64,000 bases of DNA from Paramacrobiotus richtersi (GCA_034698045.1 JAQGAU010000013.1:1-64000); one strand, 5' to 3'. Counted from the stretch's first letter, positions 43,011-54,330 are shown. Notes: generated from the letters alone by a model not told the origin. Program-made: numbers and translations.

Positions 43011-44709
43011 ATGTCGCTATCAACAGAGGAATGTCCATCGCAAACGCTTCCCAAAGACGCACTTGTCCTACCACCGCTGTCCGCTTATAAGTACAAGTTT
43101 AATGACGAAGGCTACCTGTACGTGATGCGCACAGTAATTTTGTCGGTTCTGTATACATGTTTTCGATCCGGGATAGTTTCGCCCGCGTTGCTTCGTGACG
43201 TATCCGCTACGACATGTTTTTTTCCAGTTTGGATTACCACGGAACAAAGGTTTTTTATCCAATGTACGAGAGTCTACCGGTGGTGGAGAACTTTCATGCT
43301 GCTCCCAAGGATATTTGCATAATCACCTTTCCCAAAGCGGGTAAATGTTCCACAGTGTGTGTAGTAAACAACATATTCTGCTATACGATTAGAACATTCC
43401 AGTATGAAATCCATTCTGTTTGTTGCAAAGGTACGAAATTCATGTCGGCAGTAATCTGGATGATCACTCATGATGCCTCTCCGGACTCACTCTTGCAAGG
43501 TGGCACACTGGAGCAGAAAGTTCCATACCTGGAGTTCTGCCTTCCTACAATGCCGACTGAGATGATGCCGGCTTACAAGTTGAACCGACAAGGACCGCCG
43601 CGCATCTTCTTTACACACCTCGGATACGATGCCCTGCCTCGGAGCATAAAAGACAATGCAAAGGTAGGGCAACACGGTAACACCAGGGCCCGGTCGACCG
43701 AAACTATGGTTCATTTCTTTAAAACTGACAATGTGCCCAACCAGATCATAAGACTTCGCGCAAAAGAAAAAAGGGAGAAAGTATTTTAAAAGGCAGATAT
43801 ATTCGGAGAAAGTATATTCGTGGAGGTTAGTCTGCTACGCGGTACTCATTCAGTAATACCGGACGGAATATAAAACAATTACCTTACCCTAATTTGTGAC
43901 ATGTTTAGCTGGTTTCTATATACCTTAGCTAGCGATCACATAGTTTTATTTTTAGTTAGTTTATGTCGCCCGCAATCCGAAAGATGTTGTTGTGTCAACA
44001 AACTACTTCTTCCGCTCCATGCCGTTCTCGGGATGTACGAGCACGATAGAAGAAACCGCCGAATCCTTTATGAATAACAAATGCGCATACGGTCCGTTCT
44101 ACGATCACGTTGCCGGCTATTACAAACATCTACCCGATCAGACCAATCTGTTCTTTACCACCTATGAAGAAATGCTGCAGGTACTCCTTGCTTGCAACAG
44201 TAAATCTATGTGCTGTTACGGAACTTATCTGTTAAATGGTCACTAGCTGCTTATTTTCAAAAGTTGCTGCTGTGTTAATAGGACTTACGAAAAGTCGTTG
44301 AGAAACTGGCCACTTTTTTGGAGAAAGATCTGGACAGCAACCAGATTGACAATATTATACGGTACTGCTCGTTTAGAGAGATGAAACAGAATGATCTGAC
44401 CAACCAGTCGAGTTTGGACAAGGCCGGGTTGAGGGATTTCAGCGTATCACCATTCTTGAGAACAGGTAGCAAATTTTGGCCTTACAGTTCTGGAATTTTC
44501 AGGGAATATCTTTGACTTGTTCCATTTTCTTCAGCTATAGTTTGTTTGCCTGGTAAATTTCACGGAGAAATTTTAACTTTATAGGAACAACTGGGGACTG
44601 GAAGAGACACTTCTGTCCCGAGATTGATCTGGAAGTGAACAAATGGATCGAACGAGAAGAAATGCGTGCTGCTGAAGATCTAAAGGGATTCCGTTTTCAG
44701 TTCGATTGA
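43011..44709 (+). CDS. Cytosolic sulfotransferase (SULT family), copy 1
   Basis: Six exons in phase: 43011-43117, 43228-43340, 43431-43663, 43956-44180, 44282-44465, 44585-44709 (328 aa). The enzyme transfers sulfonate from PAPS to a hydroxyl or amine of a small molecule. The 5'-phosphosulfate loop is TFPKAGTKFM (usual TYPKSGTTW), the 3'-phosphate site is YVARNPKDVVVS, and the C-terminal PAPS motif is RTGTTGDWK. The expected catalytic His is in FTHLGYD. No signal peptide, so cytosolic. The Ser of PKSGT is replaced by Ala and TTW by TKF; both copies share this, so it is a feature of this subfamily and not decay. The acceptor substrate is unknown. The paralogue lies at 56802-59065. Confidence 0.93.
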
Positions 44710-44739
44710 TGAATTATGCTATATTTACTCAAAATTCAA

Positions 44740-44930
44740 TATCAGTTTTAAAGTCTCGTTGTATTTGACAATAAAAGCATCATATATTCTGTGAAAACAA
44801 AACAAATAGCATGACAGCAGGGCAAGTACATGGCAAACAGTAGAGACATAGCGACAACATAATCGCTCAACATGCCATTCAACTAGTACTCTCGTACCAA
44901 AGCGGGATGAACATCCATCATGTGGATGAA
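44740..44930. repeat. 3'-flank repeat of the sulfotransferase locus, copy 1
   Basis: Downstream flank with AACAAATAGCATGACAGCAG and CTCTCGTACCAAAG. Related sequence recurs at about 47645-48140 and 48275-48500, each time after sulfotransferase-like or duplicated sequence, so it marks segmental duplication of the gene's 3' end. Confidence 0.6.
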
Positions 44931-46404
44931 ACACTCTACGTACACTACTGCACAGCTCTCTTTCTGTCAAACCGGATTATGTTCAGTTTTAGCGCCTGTA
45001 AAGCCCTGGGTGTTTTTAGCGGTTCAACGAACTACGCAGAGAATCTTTTCGTATTTGACAAATAACGGTCTCAATTCTGGCACCTCCGAGTAAATGCCAG
45101 TAGAAGTATAATAAACTTCAAAACTTTGCACATAAATACTGCGGACGATACCGTTCCATACTATCTCTTTTGGCCCACTCTCGTTTTCACTATAATAATC
45201 CTGCGAGGATAACAAACAGTTGTTTTGCTGCTAGTCAGTCAAGGTCGGTACCGATTTTAGCAGTCTGTCGGTGGATAGCCATGGAGCGAGGTCAGACGGT
45301 GTACCGAAAGATGACTGCGAGAATAACAGGTTCCGTCGCGTGCAAACTTCTGTATTTAAGCTGACAACTCTGATTACTGCATCACCGGGTTCTGGCCTGT
45401 AAAATAAACGAACAAAAAAGGTCACCTGGAAATACTGTATTGTCCATTGTTCTGTATACTTCTATCGTCAATGAACAATTGTGAATGTGAGCCCGACTGC
45501 GAGAAAATACCGCACTAAAATTATATATAGTGAACAGAATTAATTATGGGTTTTCTCAATTTGTTATCGTAGGGCACTATGAAAATTAAATAAATTTTCA
45601 GACCAGAATTAGGAAAAAGCAGTCGTGATTTTGAAACAGCATTTCTCAGAACGGCATAGTTATTGTGCAGCGTGTTTCACAAACTACACTGTACAATGGA
45701 TGTGCTAACACAAACCTGTTCGGCAGGAATAACTGTTCATCGATGCGATAGCTTTAACTTCATACGCCATGACTCTGCAATAGTTTCGTACAGGTCGTTC
45801 ATCATGCAGGCAAAGAGGTGACTAGCCACGTTTCAGCTGCGAGACTTGAGTCCACTGTAATCAATTCACTAAAGCGTCAACTTCATTGGCCAGACATTTC
45901 CAAGAGTTGTTGTAGTGTATATTTTTCGCGCCACCGAAAAGAACAACCTTGCCTTTGGCAGTTTCACAGCGCCTTCCATAACTCTAGCAGTGTGTTTCGG
46001 TCAGGCGGCTTATTACTTTCGAAACAACATCTACTCTCTGCGTGTGTAATAAACTCCGGGAAGCGTCAAATGAGCTTTTGATTAAGACCTTGGAACAATT
46101 GTGTAACGTTTCGCTGATACAAAGAGTCATGGTACCAATTAATGAGTTGCGTAATCTTATTTTAGCCATTACTGCCCGTAGACTGAGCAATGGTTCATTT
46201 TGGGTAGATTTTTTGCAGAAATCTGCCAAAATTTTCCGATGCGCAGTCTCCGGTTCCACATGTATGTTTGGGGGAATTTTTGCAATGCTTATATCTTATT
46301 CTGCGTGTTCGGCCAACCGCAAATAGTTCTTCCACCGTTACCTCTCGGCAAGTATCCATTCCCTGGCGGCTTTGCTACATCATCAAATTCGGCCTCCATG
46401 ATCA

Positions 46405-46486
46405 ACCGGTTTGCGAGAAATGGCTGGATTGTCGTCAGATTGGAGCCTCCATCTGACGAGAATCCGGCCATTTCTCGCAAACCGGT
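46405..46486. repeat. Near-perfect 40-bp inverted repeat with almost no loop
   Basis: Left arm 46405-46445 and right arm 46447-46486 are reverse complements except for about three differences (core ACCGGTTTGCGAGAAATGGC). The centre is a single base, so it would form a cruciform or a tight hairpin. Confidence 0.85.
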
Positions 46487-46586
46487 AGACAGCACCAGAT
46501 ACGGTATAATCCAACAGATACGGTTTTCCCTGCTGCCTGGAAAAGATACATCGGACACGCTGCTTTAGGATGCCTTGGTGCAGAAT

Positions 46587-46658
46587 CACTTGCCGTTTTG
46601 CAGAGAGAAGCCGCATCTACACTGCAGCTGCGGTTTCTGTCTGCAAAAAAGGCAAGTG
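46587..46658. repeat. Imperfect hairpin, 29-bp arms, 13-nt loop
   Basis: CACTTGCCGTTTTGCAGAGA (46587 on) pairs with the complement of TCTGCAAAAAAGGCAAGTG (ending 46658), with several mismatches. The size and mismatches resemble a microRNA precursor, but there is no conservation evidence. Confidence 0.7.
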
Positions 46659-47373
46659 CTGTACATTTGTGATTCGACCCTTGGATATACCGACAATGTA
46701 GGGAAGAAATGCACCCGATCTGCGACATCTACGGCAGGTGAAATATAGTCAAATGTTCTTACACGAAAATACCGTTATGCAATTTATGCCACAGGCCGGG
46801 ATTTCGGCTGCAGTTGTGTTGGTTTGTTCAAACTTCAAACCAACATTTTTCTTTGCTGATTGCTATGCTGCTTCTTAAAATTCTTAAAGGTACTATAAAT
46901 ACTTGTAATCAAATCGTAACTAAGATATTCGGTTATCACAAATTCGCTTTCAAAGTACGGCGCGCATAAAAGCTTTTAAATTAAATATAAAACCATCAAA
47001 AACTGGTAAGGTAGTAACGGGCAATGCCAAGATTTTTATAAAAGAGATTTGCTGATTCTGACTCAGAACGAAATGTTTGCACTTTAAAATACGCGTACAG
47101 TGAATTTTTGAATTTTTCAACTGCTCGTAACGTTCGTTATTGTTGACGAATCCTGCTCATCACGTGTCAGAACGTGACAAACTTTGTCCTCTTTTTTTGG
47201 TACCTCACACGCAAGTTTTATGGGGTTTATAGCGCACAGTAGAGCTAAGACATTTTGAATAGGGTGATACAATGCACCTGTTTTTTTGCGGCCGTTGGGT
47301 TTAAGTCGCAGAGAAAGAACTGGAAATACAGAAGAGCAACCATTTCTAATATACACGATCCACAGAACCGGTT

Positions 47374-47595
47374 AAACTGCTTGTTTTTAGAAGTTGGTGT
47401 TGTGTTAATGGGACTTACCAAAGGGAGGAAATGTCGTGGCCAACTTTTAGGAAGAGGACAGCTGAAGGATCGTCAGATTGACAATTAACACTTGTTCGTT
47501 TCACGATAAGAAACAGAATTACCTGGGCAGCCAGTCCAGTATGGACACAGCCGGACTAAAGGATATCAGCGTGTCGCTCTTTTTGAGAAAGGATA
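47374..47595 (+). pseudogene. Relic of sulfotransferase exon 5
   Basis: The segment matches intron end plus exon 5 of the sulfotransferase at 43011-44709 (TGTGTTAATGGGACTTACC, CAGATTGACAAT, AGCCAGTCCAGTATGGACAC, GATATCAGCGTGTCGCTCTT). The acceptor AG has changed (AATAG to AATGG), several short deletions shift the frame, and a TAA follows the IDN codons, so it cannot be spliced or read as in the parent. No other exons are found near it. It is a decayed partial duplicate. Confidence 0.85.
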
Positions 47596-47644
47596 AAATA
47601 TATTCTGGTCTTTCATATTTTGGATATTTTTTTGAAGCAGAAGA

Positions 47645-48140
47645 GGAAATAATGCAAACACAATCTCTTATATTATCACGTATAATATCGTATAACATGT
47701 ACATCATATTATAAAATACTCTCGTACCAAAGACGGATATGTATATGCGAGTACAACCGAAAGGATATAAAAATGGGATACCCCGGCAGTATTTCGTGCA
47801 TTCTTCGTGAGGCGAAGCGAAGGTACCGTGTATTCCATCATGTTCCATTAGTAAATAAATCGTCTAGTATCTGAATGTGGCTGGGCATCAAGAGCGAAGT
47901 CTGGCATCCCTTAGAAACCACCCGAAACACATAAAAGCTCAGGGAACACAAAAAGCATCCGCTTTGTCCGCCCCTTCCAATTGGGGTGAGTGAGTGATAA
48001 CAGACAAACTGAAAATGATCCAAAGAACTGTAATCGGCGGAAACGACAAAAGGAATTAAATGACTGAAAGACATTCATTTCCATAGAAAACCAGCAGGAT
48101 GTCGTCTCCAGACAGAGTAAAAGCTACACTACACTGACGT
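47645..48140. repeat. 3'-flank repeat of the sulfotransferase locus, copy 2
   Basis: Matches copy 3 in two blocks: ACTCTCGTACCAAAGACGGATA...AAAAATGGGAT...CATTAGTAAATAAATC, and AAAGCATCCGCTTTGT...GATCCAAAGAACTGTA...ATAGAAAACCAGCAG. It follows the dead exon 5 directly. Confidence 0.75.
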
Positions 48141-48274
48141 TAAATGCACTTTTCCAAAACGAAAATCGATCCGGTGTTCTCAAACGCTTGAAGAGTTTTC
48201 AGCTACTCCTGCTTTTGAACGGAAGTGTAAGGTACCGTTTGCAAATGAGAAACGATGTACAACAATAGATTTTA

Positions 48275-49245
48275 AAGCTTATTGGCCTTACAAGCACCAT
48301 TAAAAACATTATCATACTCAGCGAAAACACAGTAATAAAACAGCATGACAGTAGAGCCAAAACAGGACACCAAAAAGAAAAGATAACGACAACATAAGCG
48401 CTTATAATTCATCGCACTATAAAAGACTTTGTACCAAAGACAGATACGCACGAGCAACCGGAAATATGTAAAAATGGGATTCCGCGACAGTACTGCATGT
48501 ATTTTTCGTGAGACATAATAAAACAAATTTTGCAGTGTATCCGGTTATATTCCATTAGCAAGCAAATCATATTCTGCCTTTGCGGTCGTGTTTCATATGT
48601 GTGTGCAACCGGGCATTAAGAGCGGAAGTGATGCATTCCTCTGAGATTACATGAAATAATTAATACTAGGAAAGTGCACTCGCTCGTAGCGGGAACTGGG
48701 TGACCGAAGCGAAGAACGATTACGCGCACGATTTCGTCAGCATATCTGTAGCATGAGTTAAAACGAGTACGACACGCATAAAAAAGTCTATGGTTTTGTT
48801 TCTTTGTCGAACACGAATAATTAACAAGGTGCCATGTTATGCTTGCTTATAAATTTCAGAATGACATATATTTTTATTATTTGGAGCAATAATAATTCAA
48901 TTTAATAAATCAATCATTTTTATTGTTATTTATTGTCATTAATAAATAATAAAAAATAATAATAGTGTGTCCGACCGACAGAATAACGGACAGACATCGA
49001 GATCCACTTGAGCTTAGTATAGAGGACCTTCGCTCCGCTTCGGTCGATAAAAACTCTGGATAAACAAAGAGCATCCGCTTTGTGCGCCAACTACAGCTGA
49101 GGAACTTAAGATGGATGAGTAATAATAACGGATAAAATAGCAATTATCCAAAGAGCTGTAGTCGACCGAAACGATAAACGAAATAAGCGGCTTGCAAAAC
49201 ATTCATGTTCATAGAAAACCAGCAGAATGTCTTTCGCCTATACAC
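48275..49245. repeat. 3'-flank repeat of the sulfotransferase locus, copy 3 (split)
   Basis: Block A (48275-48700) matches 44740-44930 and the first part of copy 2; block B (49030-49245) matches the end of copy 2 (AAAGAGCATCCGCTTTGT, CCAAAGAGCTGTAGTCG, ATAGAAAACCAGCAGAATGTC). Between the blocks lies about 330 bp of AT-rich DNA not found in copy 2, probably an insertion. Confidence 0.7.
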
Positions 49246-49511
49246 ACTCCATAACACACATTCCACAACTTGCCAAACCGCATCATCGATCTGGGTTACC
49301 TAAGTTTCTGGAGTAATTTCTGAGCTTCCAAGTCACGCTCCTTTTGCTTTTCTCGTGAAGTGTTTGAAGCATCGGTGTAAAACGCATGACTCAGTAGATT
49401 GTTGCCCCATTTTATCCAGAGTTTGCGCCGTTTACTGTTGTTTGCAGAAGACTATAATCAAACTTTGCATACAAGGTGTTGAATTGTCAAGTTAATATTA
49501 ACCATAAAAGT

Positions 49512-50498
49512 ATGCTTCCTTTTCAAAATAACACGCAAAACATTTCTAACAACTCCAGGCGCAGTCATTCTCGGGGCTTTCTTTCGAATCTCCAACAGTA
49601 CAAAGAAGGATATATCCGGTCACTTATTCCATGGTATGCCGTGACCGCTTCGGTAACCATTATCGGCATTCTTCTGACGTTGTGTTTGATTGTCATCATA
49701 TTCAAGAAAATCAAATTCCGCACAGGATGTTATGTATTTATACTGCAGTTGCTCTTTCTAGAACTGATCATGATCGGTATAGTCCATCCGTTAATGTTCT
49801 TGGGAGATTCTACGTTTCACAGTCTGGGTGCACGGGGCTGCGCTATACTTGATCATGTAACGTTCATGCTTATTGCTGTTGCTCAGTGGACATCGTTTTT
49901 CTTGGCCGTTAACCGATTATTCGCACTATTATTCCCACACACCTATTCCACACAGTTTAACCGCCGGGTGATTGTCATGCCGATGGTGTGCTCGACGTGG
50001 CTGCTACCGTTTATAACCCTAGTTCCCATCACATTTGATTTGGTGCCCAGGCTCTCCACGCAAGGCAGCGTGAAGCCGATGAAGATTTGGCATATGTGCG
50101 GTCAGCAGCCAAACGAAGAAATAGAGCAACTGATTGGACGGATTTTCACGACGGTGCATATATATCTTCCCCTGGGCGCGACACTAACCATTTACACTGT
50201 CCTGCTCACTAAGCACTGCTGCGCGCGTGTTTCGGACCGTGGTTTACCATCGGCTCGGCGGTACCGTAGACGTCTCAAAATTGCTGGCATTCTGCTGGGA
50301 ACTTCGGTGTGGTACGTGTTGTGCTTCATACCTCATTTCACTTTGGATGAACCGATAATTCAAGAGCTCGCGACAATTCAGCGCACAGTTGAAACTAGCC
50401 ACACACATGTGTGGAGTTGGATACGGACAGTTTACTTTGCTGGATATGTTGGAACGCCGGTAGGGCTCCGCTCATTTAAGACAAAAATAGGTGACTGA
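49512..50498 (+). CDS. Divergent rhodopsin-class-like 7TM receptor, single exon
   Basis: 328 aa from ATG 49512. An N-terminal tail with several Asn-linked glycosylation sites (NNT, NIS, NNS) precedes seven hydrophobic segments, at roughly residues 45-70, 79-102, 118-142, 160-180, 218-240, 264-285 and 308-320. TM1 is IPWYAVTASVTIIGILLTLC. The Cys of the TM3 start (GCAIL) and a Cys in loop 2 (MCGQQ) allow the usual disulfide. The DRY box reads VNR (AVNRLFALLFP). TM7 ends GYVGTPVGLRSF with no NPxxY, and the tail is very short. A basic loop 3 (ARRYRRRLK) fits G-protein contact. It is an orphan-type receptor; the class A assignment rests on topology and loop features, and ligand is unknown. The shortened TM7 could mean partial decay. 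Confidence 0.8.
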   Translation: MLPFQNNTQNISNNSRRSHSRGFLSNLQQYKEGYIRSLIPWYAVTASVTIIGILLTLCLIVIIFKKIKFRTGCYVFILQLLFLELIMIGIVHPLMFLGDSTFHSLGARGCAILDHVTFMLIAVAQWTSFFLAVNRLFALLFPHTYSTQFNRRVIVMPMVCSTWLLPFITLVPITFDLVPRLSTQGSVKPMKIWHMCGQQPNEEIEQLIGRIFTTVHIYLPLGATLTIYTVLLTKHCCARVSDRGLPSARRYRRRLKIAGILLGTSVWYVLCFIPHFTLDEPIIQELATIQRTVETSHTHVWSWIRTVYFAGYVGTPVGLRSFKTKIGD

Positions 50499-53226
50499 TG
50501 AGTGATGATCATAACTCTCGTCTGGCACGAATTCTGCCCAAAAACAAAAACAGTTTTCCCGGAGATTCCGCGCCCTTGACAAAAAGCATGTAAAGGTCAT
50601 TCAGGCACTTTTGCCGGGGTCCACTAGATAATCATGCAGTATCATCCGGATTCCGGGCACTTTTGCCGGAGCCCAGCAGATAGCCAGTGTGCTATCATCT
50701 AATGGCACCTTATCAGGAAAAAGGGTCCAGGGCCCATGTGAAACTGACTATCTAGTGGGTTCCGGTAGCAATTTCCGCAAACTTTAGCTGAAGCTATCCT
50801 TAAGGGGTGGGGAATATTGGGGAGGAAGAAAATATTTTGGCTGGGTGAAAGTCACACCGGCCACCATTTCTGCCATATGCAGACGTGTTGCCGGTCACAA
50901 CCGTACTGCGAAGGTGAAGGTCTGATCTTCTTGGATAACAACAAATAATAATTAACGTATCGCAGAACCTCGGACACTTTCCCACTTTCATGTGACTGTG
51001 GGTTGTCCGCCAGAATTATTAAGGGGAAGGTGTCTGAAATTCTCTTTTATGTTTGTTATAATTAAGCGGAATTCAGCTGGCCGTGTCGAGTAGTAAAGTT
51101 CACGCGTGTAAGGGCGTGATATTTGCTAAATGTTAACTATGTCCATAAATTTAAAGCACTTATTAACTGTTAAAAAGTGCTATAGCGTGTACAAGGTGTC
51201 AGCTTGAAGTTGATATAAGTCCTCTATTGTCTGGCTACAGACTTACTGGAATATTGACCGAAATTACTGTGCTTAGTAGGGCTTAGTTGAATGCACAGTT
51301 CCTTGTGTCAGTGCTGCCTTTCCAATAGGCTATCTTTCTGCTTGTGGGAAAAGAGTACCGGAAAGGTTTTCGTGATTTGTGGACGTGTACCAGAAACAGG
51401 ATTGCTGGCCTCGTGGACAGCGGGTCTTAAGCTCTCAGTGGGAAACTTCGAACTCCGCTGCTGGTCGCTAGCCTGTTTACGGTGTATCGATGTCACTATT
51501 ACGAACACGCACGTACATCTAAATATCAACATCACAATGTTGCGCAATTAGTGTTTCTGTTTTGATGTCTCATGGCACAGTGTCGCTTTTGCACTTATTT
51601 CTCACTGTAAGTCGAAAATGTGTCCAGTTGTTTCAGAGGTTGGGTTTTGTTTTCTCGGTTTAAGTATCTTGAGACATCTTATTTTTTTTAATAGCATTGA
51701 ATTGTAAATTGGAAACGCTGTGTGTTTAATGGGAACTTTTGGACAAAATGGTCAGTTGTTTTTAACACATCTGGTTTTGTCAAATAAGTGGACTGCTAGA
51801 AAAATCATTAAAAGAGAAATCTTATTTTTGTCTTCGAGAAATTGTAGTGGAAAATAAATGATCCTGCGCGACAGTTATAGGCAATCGCGGCATTATCACA
51901 CATTTCCCCGCTTTTCCGACATCATAAATCTGTACTTCAATGCTGTTTCGCCGTAGAATTACATTATGCTTTCTAAGTACGCAAAATATCATTTTTGTCA
52001 TCATTTGCTAACAAGGCCGGGTAGGTGAATAAACTCGTACTGTACTATACATACTTATTTTCTTGAAAATTTATGCAGCCAAGTATTACGTAACAGAACT
52101 AATGTTGTTCATACTTGTAAATTTGTACTTTCGTCAAAATGCTAGTTAATATTATAGCGTAGTAATGATTGTTATTGGTGACAACTCAACCGGAAACATG
52201 ATGACCAATCCTTTTACATCTGACCATGTTAATGCATGATCCAGAATGAGATGAAACTGTAAGATCGGAAGATCAGAATTTAGTCTTGGTTATCCCCAGC
52301 GTCTGTAATCTGGTTCCTGCTTATCGTGCAATAAACGTGTCTACCCGCGTCCAGCGGATGTCGTGCTAATCGTGCGTCCCACGCTTCCTCGTGTACTAGA
52401 TCTACAACGTGTCTACCCGCATCCCGCGGATGTCGTGCTTCACTGGGCCCCACGTGTGCCAGATTCATCCTGCTTGTGTAATACGTACTTCCGCTCGTTA
52501 TCAGTACTGACCATCGTGATTACATAAGAACAGCCGAATATCAAAATCACCACCCTGATTATCGTGGTAAGGGTGTTCAACCCGCTCCACTAGTGGTAGC
52601 TTAGAAGTTACCGTTGTAATATTGTCACTACTAGTGACACCGATAATGACAGAGTAGTTAACGGCTTGAGAAACAGTTTCGGCCAAAACAAGTTACCTAA
52701 TTTAATTTGTCGGACCGAATTGTTAGTCATTTCGACGCATTGCGCAGATTTCATAATTTATCGCAACGCAGTTTTCCGTAATTCAGTGTGTATCGTAGAT
52801 AGCTGGCATTTTCGGAATTTGCTGCATGTACTAGTACGAGCACGGCAGAACTGTGCTTTCTGCCCTAAGATGTAAGCGCAACCATATTATGTATTTTGAC
52901 AGCAACACCTGAAAACAGTGGCATGACAATTATGGCATTTTTTTACGGAACGAACAATGCAGTCAGCAAATCAGTTCTGTCATGTTTAATTTGGAGTGCA
53001 AGCTGAACAGCCTTGTGAATTGGATAAAAGAAGATGAAATGCTGACATATGCAATTTTCTTATTAATAGAATAATTGTTTTCCAACGAACATGCATCGAG
53101 AACAACATCACAAGTTTCATTCTTGTGAAATTAACGAAATGAACCCGGTGCATATATAATACCGATGCACCCATTGAAAATACGTACAGCTATTACAAAA
53201 GTATCACCCTGGAATATCAGTTTAAC
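50499..53226. other. Intergenic region with two small tandem duplications
   Basis: 50601-50710 is a tandem pair of about 55 bp (GCACTTTTGCCGG...CAGATA). 52335-52470 is a tandem pair of about 70 bp (CGTGTCTACCCGC...GCGGATGTCGTGCT). A minus-strand frame at 51308-51535 starts with a signal-like MLIFRCTCVFVIVTS but has no other support. No gene is called. Confidence 0.5.
53153..53160 (+). promoter_or_regulatory. Candidate TATA box
   Basis: TATATAAT lies 67 bp upstream of the ATG at 53227, a distance that leaves room for a start site and a short 5' UTR. The surrounding region is AT-rich, so this is only suggestive. Confidence 0.35.
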
Positions 53227-53613
53227 ATGGCTGTCATCAACGTAATCCTTGCTATCACACTTTTATTCGGAATAGTTTATACTGTTTCTTGTACTCGATC
53301 CACTTCACAACAAACCAACAACCGGCAGCAAAATACCGGGTCTCAAAGAACCTCAAACAGCGGTCGGAGCAGCAACCAATACAGCAGTTCCGGTGGAAGT
53401 CAATCATCGGGAAGCGGGAGTTATGGACGTGGAATGGGATTCGGAGGAACTGATTTGTACGTGCCCGGTGCTCAAGACCGTGCACAGCAGTATGTTCGAT
53501 ACAATGGACTACTCGGTAATCCCAATCCCGGGTGGTACAGCGAGATTTATCCCTATAACCAGATTTATGGCCAAAATTCGCGGAGCGGTTCTGGACGGAA
53601 CAGCGGAGGTTAA
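53227..53613 (+). CDS. Small secreted low-complexity (Ser/Gly/Gln/Asn-rich) protein
   Basis: 128 aa in one exon. Residues 1-22 are a signal peptide (MAVINVILAITLLFGIVYTV, then SC). Residues about 25-75 are dominated by Ser, Gly, Gln, Asn and Thr. The C-terminal half has aromatic and Gly spots (YVPGAQDRAQQYVRY, PNPGWYSEIYPYNQIYGQN) and ends in a Ser/Gly/Arg run. No family is recognised. The composition fits a structural or adhesive secreted protein, or a disordered protectant, but nothing in the sequence decides between these. A candidate TATA box lies 67 bp upstream, and AATAAA occurs at about 53780. Confidence 0.7.
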   Translation: MAVINVILAITLLFGIVYTVSCTRSTSQQTNNRQQNTGSQRTSNSGRSSNQYSSSGGSQSSGSGSYGRGMGFGGTDLYVPGAQDRAQQYVRYNGLLGNPNPGWYSEIYPYNQIYGQNSRSGSGRNSGG

Positions 53614-54122
53614 GATTCAAACTTTCCCACGTTTACTACTGGAAATGCAAAGGAACGTCCTGAATTGTCGGCTCGGCTCGGGTCGGTTTTGATCTGTCTG
53701 TCCTCGGTCAGTTTACACTGTATCGTGTGAATATAATTGATATTTCATGCGAAAAGAGTTATAACTTCGCATGTCTCCGAATAAAACAGATGCCGAGATC
53801 AACCATTTTATCGTATAAATATTTATATTGTACCACATAATAAGCTGACATTGTCAACTTTGTCAACTCGATACGGTAGATGATAGCTCTAATATCCATC
53901 TAATTCTAGTGCAACAGAATGGTACTCATATAGCACTATGCCGTTTTAGCCAAACAAAGACAGCCGAGCATCGTATTCGAAACTGAATTCCTCCTCATTT
54001 CTATTTATAAAAGTAGCAATGGCATGTGATTTTACTCTGAACGTAAATTACGTAACAAACAACCAAAATGTGATACTCACAATCGGACAGGATGATCGAA
54101 CCTGAAAAAAGACTGCACATCG
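53614..54122. other. 3' flank and intergenic DNA
   Basis: Contains the probable poly(A) signal AATAAA near 53780. Positions about 54040-54122 are the duplicated flank of the tRNA-Thr cassette (matching 55310-55395 on the opposite strand). Confidence 0.5.
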
Positions 54123-54195
54123 AGCCGCCAATGGGATTGGAACCCAGGATCTTTTGCTTACGAGGCAGATGCTTTACAACTAAAGCCATGGCGGC
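54123..54195 (-). pseudogene. Degenerate tRNA-Thr (anticodon CGT), probable pseudogene
   Basis: On the minus strand the acceptor stem is perfect (GCCGCCA/TGGCGGC), but the anticodon stem has a mismatch (TCTGC against GCAAA) and the conserved T-loop TTCGAAT reads TTCCAAT, damaging the B box. Loop CTCGTAA would give anticodon CGT. It is related over its whole length and both flanks to the intact tRNA-Thr genes here. Confidence 0.75.
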
Positions 54196-54330
54196 AGATT
54201 GTTTAAATGATTTCGTCTGTTAGAGTCTACAATTTTCACTTACATATTTGTGCTTACTCTCGGGTCGCGGCGTTTATCGACAGAATTTTATCGCTAGGTC
54301 ACGGTAGTAAGCCAATGCCCGGTGATGTAT
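54196..54330 (-). repeat. Duplicated 5' flank of the tRNA-Thr cassette
   Basis: Similar to 42103-42240 (CAGATTGTT...ATGATTTC...AGAATT..ATCGCTAGATCA / GGTCA) and, on the other strand, to 55125-55236. The similarity extends well outside the tRNA, so the copies spread as a unit larger than the tRNA. Confidence 0.65.

Larger units (their letters stand above)
44931..47373. other. Intergenic region with two small hairpins
   Basis: No gene is supported. Two adjacent inverted repeats occur at 46405-46486 and 46587-46658 (listed separately). Open frames over this part are on both strands and follow from the inverted repeats. Confidence 0.45.

Noticed and set aside
46289-46728. Several overlapping open frames with repeated peptide pieces
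   Set aside because: They are by-products of the inverted repeats at 46405-46486 and 46587-46658.
51308-51535. Short neuropeptide-like precursor on the minus strand
   Set aside because: The start is signal-like, but no repeated or amidated peptide with dibasic cleavage sites is evident.
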